From contig JAEMGR010000040.1 in the NCBI GenBank assembly GCA_016458225.1, positions 1 to 64,000 of the forward strand: DNA of 64,000 nucleotides, in the 5' to 3' direction. The notes under the pieces were generated by a model that was not told where the DNA came from, did no database searches, and saw nothing but the letters and a program-made list of their open reading frames with translations. Shown here piece by piece: positions 56,961 through 64,000 of this stretch (position 1 is its first letter; every line of letters begins with the position of its first letter). The stretch is from Myxococcaceae bacterium JPH2. GTDB taxonomy: Bacteria > Myxococcota > Myxococcia > Myxococcales > Myxococcaceae. A program made the position numbers and the translations under genes.

Positions 56961-58115
56961 ATGAGCCTCCGTCCCGCCGCGTTCGATCCCCGACAGCCGC
57001 GCCTGTGCGTGGGCGTCCTGTCCGGCACCAGCGTGGACGCAGCGGAGGCGGCGCTGTGCCGCGTGGAGGGCACGGGCGGCGACGTGAAGCTCACCCTGCT
57101 CGCCCACGAATCCCGCCCCTTCGAGCCGGAGCTGGTGGCGCGCGTGCTCAGTCCTCACGACGCGCAGTCCCTCTGCGCCCTGGACTTCGAGCTGGGTGAG
57201 CGCTTCGCCGAAGCCGTCCTCGCCGTCATCGCGCGCGCGGGGCTGGCTCCCCGAGACGTGCACGTCGTCGGCTCGCATGGCCAGACGATGGCGCACCTGC
57301 CTCCGGGCATGGGGCCCATCGCCTCCACGCTCCAGATTGGCGAGGCGGCCATCATCGCCGAGCGCACCGGCCTGCCCGTGGTCAGCGACTTCCGCCCACG
57401 CGACATGGCCGTGGGCGGCCAGGGTGCGCCCCTCATCCCCTACCTCGACTGGGCCGTGTTCCGCGGCCGGGGCAAGGTGCGCGCCTTCCAGAACATCGGC
57501 GGCATCGCGAACGTGAGCATCGTGTCGGAGCGCGTGGAGGACACCCTCGCCTTCGATACCGGGCCGGGCAACATGCTCCTGGACGCGCTGGCACGCCGCG
57601 TCACTGGCGGACGCTGTGCCTGTGACGTGGATGGCACCCTGTCCGCGCGCGGCCAGGTCATCCCCGCGCTGCTGGACGAACTCCTCGGCCATCGCTTCCT
57701 CGCGAAGCCGCCGCCGCGCAGCGCGGGCCGGGAGGACTTCGGCGAGGCGCTGCTGGCCCGCGTCTGGGAGCGCCACGGCACCCGGCCCTATGACGTCATG
57801 GCCACCGCGCGCGTGTTCACCGTGGAGGCGACCGCGCGGGCCTACGAGACGTATGTCCTGCCGCGCTTCCCCAAGCTGGACGCCGTCTACGTGTCGGGGG
57901 GCGGAAGCCGGAATCCCGGATTGATGGACGGGCTGAAGGCCCGGCTGGCCCCGGTGCCGGTGGAGCGGCTGGACGTCCTGGGATTTCCAGAGGCCGCCAA
58001 GGAAGCGGCTTTGTTCGCCCTGCTGGCGGCCGAGCATCTGGTGGGGACCCCCGCGAATGTCCAGTCGGCAACTGGCGCGAGGCGTCAAGTCGTTCTAGGT
58101 AAGCTGACACCGTGA
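56961..58115 (+). CDS. anmK: Anhydro-N-acetylmuramic acid kinase
   Basis: A 384-residue kinase that opens and phosphorylates 1,6-anhydroMurNAc to MurNAc-6-phosphate, the substrate of MurQ. Motifs VGVLSGTSVDAAE and the later GGIANVS, DTGPGNML are present. Start ATG 56961 lies six bases after TAGACT, with no Shine-Dalgarno. Its stop overlaps the GTG of the following GTPase gene (58112-58115). Confidence 0.93.
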   Translation: MSLRPAAFDPRQPRLCVGVLSGTSVDAAEAALCRVEGTGGDVKLTLLAHESRPFEPELVARVLSPHDAQSLCALDFELGERFAEAVLAVIARAGLAPRDVHVVGSHGQTMAHLPPGMGPIASTLQIGEAAIIAERTGLPVVSDFRPRDMAVGGQGAPLIPYLDWAVFRGRGKVRAFQNIGGIANVSIVSERVEDTLAFDTGPGNMLLDALARRVTGGRCACDVDGTLSARGQVIPALLDELLGHRFLAKPPPRSAGREDFGEALLARVWERHGTRPYDVMATARVFTVEATARAYETYVLPRFPKLDAVYVSGGGSRNPGLMDGLKARLAPVPVERLDVLGFPEAAKEAALFALLAAEHLVGTPANVQSATGARRQVVLGKLTP

Positions 58116-59263
58116 GCAGCGTGAACCTGATGGCCCGCGAAGTGGCCGCGAAGATCGTCTTCTACGGACCTGGCCTGTCGGGGAAGACGACCACCCTTCG
58201 GAAGGTCTACGAGACGGTGCGCCCCGCGCACCGTGGCGAGATGATGTCCATCGCCACCGAGGGCGACCGGACACTCTTCTTCGACTTCCTTCCCGTGAAG
58301 GTGGAGCGCGTCGGGGATTGCTCGGTCCGACTCGCGCTGTACACCGTGCCCGGCCAGGTCTTCTACAACGCCACCCGCAAGCTGGTGCTCCAGGGCGCGG
58401 ATGGCGTCGTGTTCGTGGCGGACTCGCAAGAAGAGGCGATGGACGCCAACCGCGAGTCGCTGGCCAACCTCGAGGAGAACCTCTTCGAGCACGGCATCCG
58501 GTTGGATCGCTTCCCCCTGGTCATGCAGTGGAACAAGCGCGACCTGGAGAACGTGCTCCCCGTGGACGTGCTCCGCCGCGAACTCAACCCGCGCGGCGTG
58601 CCGGACTTCGAGACGGCCGCGAGCAGCGGGCGCGGCGTGCTCGACACGCTGAAGACCATCACCCGGCTCGTCATCAAGGACCTGCGCGCCAAGCGCATCG
58701 TCCCACCGCCGCGCCCCATGCCGACGGCGCCCGCGACCGCGGGCCTGGAAGCCCAGCTCACGCAGCACCTGAACCGTCAGACGCCCCCTCCGGCACCGCC
58801 GCCCGTCATGGCCGCGACCGGCAGCGTGGCGCCCCTGATTGGACCCACGCCCGTGCCCCGCGTGGCGCCCGTGGTGGCCATGCCGCAGCCTCGGCCCGAG
58901 CCCATGCCCGTCCCTGTCGCGGCGCCTCCGCCCGCGGGCAAGCTCCTCGGCCCCACGAGCGCGCTGGCGCCGGGAGACCTGTTCGACCACGCCCGCGCCG
59001 CCGAGGCCGCGTTCGCGGGTGGGGACTACAGCACGTGCGTCACCGCGTGCACGGACGCCGTGCGCCGGGCCATGGCCTTCGCCGGCGAGGGCCCCCTGGC
59101 GCAGCAGGCGTTCCTGCTCCATGTGCACGGCGCGGATCTGCTGCGCTTGATGGGCCTGTCCACGCAGCAGCACCTGCGCGTGGATGACGCCGCGTTCGCG
59201 CTCTACGTGCTGATGCAGGTCTTCGTGCGGCTCAACGCCATCGGCCTGCCGAACGCGGGCTGA
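58112..59263 (+). CDS. MglA-like small GTPase with C-terminal domain
   Basis: A 383-residue protein whose first 195 residues are an MglA-type Ras-like GTPase: P-loop GPGLSGKTTT (Lys25), then VPGQVFYNATRKLVLQGAD and guanine-specificity NKRD. MglA is about 195 residues, so there is a long extension: a Pro-rich linker (about 200-285) and a helical C-terminal domain (about 290-383). No MglB-type GAP gene is adjacent. It overlaps anmK by four bases, so it is translationally coupled to a peptidoglycan-recycling gene. Confidence 0.9.
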   Translation: MSSVNLMAREVAAKIVFYGPGLSGKTTTLRKVYETVRPAHRGEMMSIATEGDRTLFFDFLPVKVERVGDCSVRLALYTVPGQVFYNATRKLVLQGADGVVFVADSQEEAMDANRESLANLEENLFEHGIRLDRFPLVMQWNKRDLENVLPVDVLRRELNPRGVPDFETAASSGRGVLDTLKTITRLVIKDLRAKRIVPPPRPMPTAPATAGLEAQLTQHLNRQTPPPAPPPVMAATGSVAPLIGPTPVPRVAPVVAMPQPRPEPMPVPVAAPPPAGKLLGPTSALAPGDLFDHARAAEAAFAGGDYSTCVTACTDAVRRAMAFAGEGPLAQQAFLLHVHGADLLRLMGLSTQQHLRVDDAAFALYVLMQVFVRLNAIGLPNAG

Positions 59264-59271
59264 GCCGCCTT

Positions 59272-59293
59272 CCCCGCTCGCGGCCTAGCGGGG
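59272..59293. terminator. Hairpin between convergent genes
   Basis: CCCCGCT (59272-59278) pairs perfectly with AGCGGGG (59287-59293) around an eight-base loop, between the GTPase stop and the DUF4388 gene stop. Confidence 0.4.
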
Positions 59294-60370
59294 ATAGGTG
59301 AGCTGCAGCAGCCCCATGCGGTGCAGCTTGGCGAGCGTCTTGAGCGTGTCCAGCTCGCGCGCCGGGCTGCCCAGCACCAGCGTGGACACGTCCCACGTCC
59401 CGTTCACGAGCCCGGCGATCTGCCGCTCCTCCTGCTTGAGCAGCACCATGGCCGCCGGGTCGTGGATCATGTGCGGCACCACCAGCGGGGGCATCTCCGC
59501 GTAGAGCGCCGCCACGTGCTCGCGCTGCACCAATCGCGCGAACTCGCGCACGCGGCGATCCGCGGGGTCGCTCGCGAGCAGCGAGTGGCAGACGATGCCC
59601 GCGGCGTCGTACTGGCCCTCGCGCATCAGCACCGCGCCCTTCTCCAGCATCTCCGCCACGGGGTCGGCCTCCACCTGCGGCGCACCCTCCACCTCCACCA
59701 GCTTGCCGCGCAGCAGCTCGTGGACCCGGCGCGCCACGGACGAGCGCGAGACGCCCATCGACAAGCGCAGCCGGCCCAGGTTCTGCGGCTGGGTGCACAG
59801 GCTCAGGATGATCCGATGCATCAGCGGCTGGCTGGGGCTCGGCGGCGCGAGCGCCCGCACGCTCAACGCGTCGATGGGGAGCGCCTTGTCCACGTCCGGC
59901 TGTTCATCCACCCAGCGCAGGGACTCGAAGAGCAGCTCGCGGATGCTCACGTCCGAGGGCACCCAGTCCTCGCCCGTGCGGTCCGCGTCCTCCGTCCAAT
60001 GGAATGTGCCTCGGCCCGCGATGGTCAGGTCCGTCATGGCCCCGAACAGCTCCTCGCGGCCCAGGTCGCGCACCCACCGCGCCTGCACCCCGTGCGCATC
60101 GAAGGCCGCGTCCACGTCCGGCGTGCGGGCCAGCTCGTCGAACGCGGACAGCACGCGCGTGCCCGAGGCCAGCCGTGCCAGCGCGAGCAGCCGAGCGACG
60201 CGGCCACGCAGGCCCTCGCTCGCGGTGGCGCCCACCTGGCCAGAGAGGAGGAAGAGCTTGCGCTCACCCGCCTCCCAGGAGAGCTGCAGCGTGCCCGTCT
60301 TGCGGGAGCTGTCGAGCCATTGAAGAAACTCAGGAAGCGGATAGCTGAAAAGGTCGCCGTGGAGGGCCAT
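59285..60370 (-). CDS. DUF4388 (PATAN-like) protein with winged-helix
   Basis: A 361-residue protein starting ALHGDLFSYPLPEFLQWLD, the DUF4388 signature, common in myxobacteria. The middle part has a winged-helix-like motif (LGRLRLSMGVSRSSVARRV) and the C-terminal region is helical. Family members are thought to act in signalling. The ATG (60370) sits one base from the divergent start at 60372. Confidence 0.75.
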   Translation of the reverse strand: MALHGDLFSYPLPEFLQWLDSSRKTGTLQLSWEAGERKLFLLSGQVGATASEGLRGRVARLLALARLASGTRVLSAFDELARTPDVDAAFDAHGVQARWVRDLGREELFGAMTDLTIAGRGTFHWTEDADRTGEDWVPSDVSIRELLFESLRWVDEQPDVDKALPIDALSVRALAPPSPSQPLMHRIILSLCTQPQNLGRLRLSMGVSRSSVARRVHELLRGKLVEVEGAPQVEADPVAEMLEKGAVLMREGQYDAAGIVCHSLLASDPADRRVREFARLVQREHVAALYAEMPPLVVPHMIHDPAAMVLLKQEERQIAGLVNGTWDVSTLVLGSPARELDTLKTLAKLHRMGLLQLTYPR

Positions 60371-60371
60371 C

Positions 60372-61337
60372 GTGTCGCGTTCGAGGATACAGTCACCCGC
60401 CGTGCGCGTCGCGGTCCTGTTCATCGATGGTGTCGGGATTGGGCGGAAGGATCCGGCCTTCAATCCACTCGCGCACCGCGAATACCTGCTGTCCTGGTTC
60501 CAGGACGCGCCCGGCCCCACGCTGCCGCCTTCGGGGCGAGGCGTGGCGGTGGACGCGACCTTCGGCGTGACAGGTCGGCCGCAGTCCGCCTCCAACCAGA
60601 CGGCCATCCTCACCGGAGACCCCGCGCCCGTGCTCGTCGGGAGCCATGTGCTGGGCTACCCCAACGCGGCGCTTCGGGAGCTGATGTCGCGCCGGTCCAT
60701 CGTCCGCCGACTCAAGGCCGCGGGGCGCTCCGCCACCTTCGCGAACGCGTATCCCGCGCCCTACCTGGACCTCCTGGGCATTCCTCGCCGCGCCACCTCG
60801 GCGGCCCCGGAGCGGATGGAGGTGCCGCCGGCGGCGCGCAAGGTGAAGCCCTCGGCGGCCAAGCTGGCCTTCGCGGCTGGCGACGAGCCCCTGCGCACGC
60901 TCGACGACGCGCTCGCGGATGACGGGCTCACCCACGACATCACCGGCGAGCAGGCACGCGCCTACGGACTGCACGCCCCCGAGCGGACACCCGAGCAGGC
61001 CGCGGAGGTGTTCTGGCGCATCGCCTCGGGCGCTGACTTCACCTTCTTCGAGCACTACCTCGCGGACGAAGCGGGTCACGCCCGGGACATGGCCGCCGCC
61101 CTTGCCGCGTTGGACACCTTCGATGCCTTCGCGCGCGCCCTGGTGGCCTCGCGTCCGGAGGATGCGCGCGTGCTCGTGTGCAGCGACCATGGCAACGTGG
61201 AGGACCTGTCCACCCGAAGCCACACGATTCACCCGGTCCCCGTGCTCTACTTCGGCCCTCCCGAGCCCGACGTGGAGACCTTCTCCACGGTCGCGGACGT
61301 CGGGCGCGCGGTGGTGCGCTGGCTCGGAGTGGAGTGA
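60372..61337 (+). CDS. Alkaline-phosphatase-superfamily metalloenzyme (phosphomutase-like)
   Basis: A 321-residue protein of the metalloenzyme superfamily that includes 2,3-bisphosphoglycerate-independent phosphoglycerate mutase. FIDGVGIG supplies the first metal Asp; SASNQTAILTG contains the candidate nucleophile in the Ser/Thr position; CSDHGNVED gives the later Asp/His ligands. It is too short for iPGM (about 510), so it is probably a related phosphatase or mutase. GTG at 60372 with GGAGG six bases upstream is preferred; GTG at 60402 is possible. Confidence 0.7.
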   Translation: MSRSRIQSPAVRVAVLFIDGVGIGRKDPAFNPLAHREYLLSWFQDAPGPTLPPSGRGVAVDATFGVTGRPQSASNQTAILTGDPAPVLVGSHVLGYPNAALRELMSRRSIVRRLKAAGRSATFANAYPAPYLDLLGIPRRATSAAPERMEVPPAARKVKPSAAKLAFAAGDEPLRTLDDALADDGLTHDITGEQARAYGLHAPERTPEQAAEVFWRIASGADFTFFEHYLADEAGHARDMAAALAALDTFDAFARALVASRPEDARVLVCSDHGNVEDLSTRSHTIHPVPVLYFGPPEPDVETFSTVADVGRAVVRWLGVE

Positions 61338-61346
61338 GGAGTGCGG

Positions 61347-62210
61347 ATGCGTCGTGGCGGGCATGACGGGCGAGGAAGTCGTCACGCACTGGTGCTGGTG
61401 CTCGGGCTCATGTCCGCCTGTGCCGCGGCTCCCCTGCGCGCGCACCCGGCGCCGAATGACACACTGGTGCTGCCCGCCGGGCAGTTCCGCCTCGCCTTCC
61501 CGCCACGCGAGACCGAGGCCGCGGGCATGGTGCGGCTCGCCGTGGAGCACGCCCTGCCCCGGCTCGCACGATGGGGCCCCTTCGATGCCCCGGTCACCCT
61601 CGTCATCCACCCGGACCACGGGTCGCTGGAGGACGCCGCGAACCGCCGAGGCTACGACTTCCTGCGCGCGTGGGCTCGCTACGAGCAGATAGAAATCCAG
61701 AGCCCGCGCACGTGGACGCTCTTCGGCGCCAACCAGGCCCAGGTGGATGAGGTGCTCCTGCACGAACTCACCCACAGCCTGATGTTCCAGCGGGTCGGGG
61801 ACGAGCGCACGTGGATGCGCAAGGACATCCCCCTCTGGTTCCGCGAGGGCATGGCCTACGCCACCGCCGAGCAGGGCTACCGCGCCCTCAGCCTGGAGGA
61901 CCTCGCGCGCTACCTTCACGAGCATCCCACCGTGGACCCCGTCGCCGAGGGAGACCGCATCTATCGCGACGAGAACGCCGTGGTGTATGGCGGCGCGTAC
62001 CACGCCTTCACCTTCCTGGTGCGACGGTATGGTGAAGACGCGGTGCGCGACATGCTGCGGCGCATGCGCCAGGGTGCCCAGTTCCCCGAAGCATTCGCCC
62101 AGGCGGTGGGAATCCCGGCCGACGCCTTCCTCCGGGACTTCCACCGCTATGTGTACCTGCGAGGCTTCAAGGGCGGCCGCATCAGTCGGCCTGCGACCGC
62201 GAGCCCGTGA
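61347..62210 (+). CDS. Lipoprotein zinc metallopeptidase (HExxH)
   Basis: A 287-residue exported protein with a lipobox at about residues 21-24 (MSAC). The zinc motif HELTH is followed by FREGMAYATAE, the gluzincin Glu ligand, so it is an M1/M61-like metallopeptidase. The ATG at 61347 has GAGGAG upstream. It converges with the nucleotide-sugar dehydrogenase with no gap. Confidence 0.8.
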   Translation: MRRGGHDGRGSRHALVLVLGLMSACAAAPLRAHPAPNDTLVLPAGQFRLAFPPRETEAAGMVRLAVEHALPRLARWGPFDAPVTLVIHPDHGSLEDAANRRGYDFLRAWARYEQIEIQSPRTWTLFGANQAQVDEVLLHELTHSLMFQRVGDERTWMRKDIPLWFREGMAYATAEQGYRALSLEDLARYLHEHPTVDPVAEGDRIYRDENAVVYGGAYHAFTFLVRRYGEDAVRDMLRRMRQGAQFPEAFAQAVGIPADAFLRDFHRYVYLRGFKGGRISRPATASP

Positions 62211-63539
62211 CTACGCCTTCGTCACCTTCTCACGGCCCTTGGTGATGTTCCGCGTGGCGTTGCGCGTGTCGATGATGCACTGCGAGCGCTGCACCACCAT
62301 GCCGTAGTCGATGTTCGAGTGGTCCGTGAGGATGAGGACCGCGTCGTAGCCCGGCAGCGCATCCGGCAGCAGCGGCACGGACTTCAGCTCCATCTGGAAG
62401 CCGTGGCCCTTGTGCAGCTCGGGGACGAACGGGTCGTGGTAGCTGATGTCCGCGCCCTTCTCCTTGAGCAGTGACATGACGCGCAGGCTCGGGCTCTCGC
62501 GCATGTCGTCGATGTCCTTCTTGTACGCCGCGCCCAGGCACAGCACCTTCGCGCCGTTGAGCACCTTCCGGTTCTGGTTGAGCGCCTCCATCGTGCGCTG
62601 CACCACGTAGTACGGCATGTGCCAGTTCACCTCGCCCGCCAGCTCGATGAACTTCGTGTGGAACTCGTACTCGCGCGCCTTCCACGTCAGGTAGAACGGA
62701 TCAATCGGGATGCAGTGCCCGCCGAGCCCCGGCCCCGGGAAGAACGGCTGGAAGCCGAACGGCTTGGTGCTCGCCGCCTGGATGACCTCCCAGACGTCCA
62801 CGTTCATCCGGTCGCAGAGCATCTTCATCTCGTTGACCATGGCGATGTTCACGCAGCGGTAGATGTTCTCCAGCAGCTTGGCCAGCTCCGCCACGCGCGT
62901 GGAGGACACCGGCACCACCTCCTGGAGCGCCCCGCTGTACAGCGCGTGGGCCACCTCCAGGCACTCCGCCGTGTAGCCACCGACGATCTTCGGAATCGTC
63001 TTCGTGTTGAAGTTCTTGTTGCCCGGGTCCTCGCGCTCCGGGCTGAAGGCCAGGTGGAAGTCCACGCCCGCCTTGAGACCGCCCTTCTCCAAGAGGGGCT
63101 TGAGGACCTCTTCGGTCGTCCCCGGGTACGTGGTCGACTCCAGGATGAAGAGCTGACCCCGACGCACGTGAGGCCCCAGCGCCTCGCCGGTCTGGACGAT
63201 GAAGCTCATGTCCGGCTCGCGAGAGGCCGTCAGCGGCGTAGGCACGCAGATGATGAGACAGTCCAGCTCACGTGCCTTCGCGAAGTCCGTCGTCGCGACG
63301 AGTCGTCCCGAGCGACTCAGCTCCGCGAGCGGCTCACTGGCGATGTGTTTGATGTAGCTCTCGCCCTTGCCGATCTTGTCGATCTTGCGCTGGTCGATGT
63401 CGAGCCCCGTCACCGGGAAGCCCGCCTCCGCGAAGGCCATCCCCAGCGGGAGACCGACATACCCCAGCCCCACCACGCCCACCTTCGCCTGCCGGTTGCG
63501 GATCCGCTCCAGCAACGGGCTGCCCACCATCATGCGCAT
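62211..63539 (-). CDS. Nucleotide-sugar dehydrogenase (UDP-glucose/GDP-mannose family)
   Basis: A 442-residue NAD-dependent dehydrogenase with GLGYVGLP at the N-terminus, the catalytic Cys in GLGGHCIPID, and the C-terminal AYKKDIDDMRESPS domain. This form matches UDP-N-acetyl-hexosamine dehydrogenases (WbpA/WecC-type) as well as UDP-glucose dehydrogenase. It makes uronic acid sugars for a surface polysaccharide. GGAGAGGG lies about nine bases upstream. It follows the heparinase II/III-like gene on the same strand. Confidence 0.9.
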   Translation of the reverse strand: MRMMVGSPLLERIRNRQAKVGVVGLGYVGLPLGMAFAEAGFPVTGLDIDQRKIDKIGKGESYIKHIASEPLAELSRSGRLVATTDFAKARELDCLIICVPTPLTASREPDMSFIVQTGEALGPHVRRGQLFILESTTYPGTTEEVLKPLLEKGGLKAGVDFHLAFSPEREDPGNKNFNTKTIPKIVGGYTAECLEVAHALYSGALQEVVPVSSTRVAELAKLLENIYRCVNIAMVNEMKMLCDRMNVDVWEVIQAASTKPFGFQPFFPGPGLGGHCIPIDPFYLTWKAREYEFHTKFIELAGEVNWHMPYYVVQRTMEALNQNRKVLNGAKVLCLGAAYKKDIDDMRESPSLRVMSLLKEKGADISYHDPFVPELHKGHGFQMELKSVPLLPDALPGYDAVLILTDHSNIDYGMVVQRSQCIIDTRNATRNITKGREKVTKA

Positions 63540-63601
63540 TGTATTTGCCCTCTCCTGCTACGGCGTGCCGCCAAGGACGGTCACGTCACCATCCGTTCTC
63601 A

Positions 63602-64000
63602 TCACTGGAAAACGACCACCCACCTCAGACACACCGGAGGCGTCACACCCCTCCGGAACTCCACGGCGCACGCGGACTGCACGCGCCCGTAGCCCGGTGA
63701 GAACCGGGACGGGGCAAGCTCCGCCGTCAGTCCTCGCTGCAGCAGCACCCACGCGAGCGGCGCCTGCGAGGGGCCCAGCTCCGCCACGAGGGGCTCGAAC
63801 TCCGCGGGCCCTTCCCGAGCCAGCCGCGCCCGCGCGAGCACGTCCGCACCAGCCTCCACCCAACGCGCTTGCGCATCGGGCAAATGCAGCCGCCCCACCA
63901 CGTCGTGCCAGCCTGTCCCCACCAACCGGTCCGACACGACCAGCGCGCGCGCGTGGCGATCCAGGACGAACGTCCGCTCGATGCCCACGGGCGACGGCAA
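63602..64000 (-). CDS. Heparinase II/III-like protein, C-terminal part (5' end outside window)
   Basis: 132 residues are visible, open to the window edge, so the gene continues to the right. The sequence runs IERTFVLDRHARALVVSDR then WHDVVGRLHLPD, a beta-sandwich pattern typical of the heparinase II/III C-terminal domain found beside exopolysaccharide genes. Identification rests on pattern only. Confidence 0.55.
   Translation of the reverse strand: MPSPVGIERTFVLDRHARALVVSDRLVGTGWHDVVGRLHLPDAQARWVEAGADVLARARLAREGPAEFEPLVAELGPSQAPLAWVLLQRGLTAELAPSRFSPGYGRVQSACAVEFRRGVTPPVCLRWVVVFQ

Overview
The window is about 64 kb of very GC-rich, densely coded chromosome with almost no gap above 250 bp. It reads as a myxobacterium of the Myxococcus/Corallococcus/Archangium type. 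The support is an MglA-type small GTPase, a DUF4388 protein, three class III adenylate cyclases, an LptD outer-membrane assembly protein and many GTG/TTG starts with GTGA/ATGA overlaps. No rRNA, tRNA, CRISPR array, insertion sequence or prophage was seen. The genus is inferred.

Layout. 1-8.1 kb: end of a proline-rich J-domain protein, a CvpA-like protein, a ClpX-like unfoldase without the zinc-binding domain, arginine decarboxylase (speA) facing a deoxyhypusine-synthase-like protein plus OsmC, and a PHP phosphoesterase. 8.1-12.7 kb: sugar ABC importer (binding protein and two permeases, no ATPase) beside a chemoreceptor. 12.9-24.4 kb: complex I genes in two blocks, nuoAB and nuoCDGHI, split by a thioesterase, a membrane alkaline-phosphatase-superfamily enzyme and an adenylate cyclase; a thioredoxin-like ferredoxin follows nuoI. 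nuoE, nuoF and nuoJ-N are not in the window.

24.4-35.9 kb: CHASE2 adenylate cyclase, a lipoprotein, an operon of five small membrane proteins (YqjE/DUF3618/DUF883/YtxH type), an endonuclease-phosphatase family protein, an M23 peptidase, and a TetR-crotonase-BKACE operon with a clear operator. 36-45.9 kb: a lipoprotein with three calcium-loop-like repeats, an XRE regulator, lptD, an AMIN/coiled-coil/AMIN periplasmic protein, an alpha/beta hydrolase, folC and accD. 45.9-49.8 kb: a compact cyclic-nucleotide module made of adenylate cyclase, Crp-family regulator and class II phosphodiesterase-like hydrolase. 49.9-55.6 kb: purM-purN-DUF523, a 3-hydroxyisobutyryl-CoA-hydrolase-like protein, a HAD phosphatase and a carotenoid-desaturase-like flavoprotein. 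55.7-62.2 kb: rpmB, murQ, anmK, an MglA-like GTPase translationally coupled to anmK, a DUF4388 protein, a phosphomutase-like metalloenzyme and a lipoprotein metallopeptidase. 62.2-64 kb: edge of a polysaccharide locus (nucleotide-sugar dehydrogenase, heparinase II/III-like end).

Themes: cyclic-nucleotide signalling (three cyclases, one packaged with effector and probable phosphodiesterase), envelope building and recycling (LptD, AMIN protein, MurQ/AnmK, M23, small membrane proteins), and respiration. Sigma70-like promoters with a TAnnnT -10 are visible at several operons. A handful of genes have such a -10 only 6-9 bp before a start codon that lacks a Shine-Dalgarno, which suggests leaderless transcripts.
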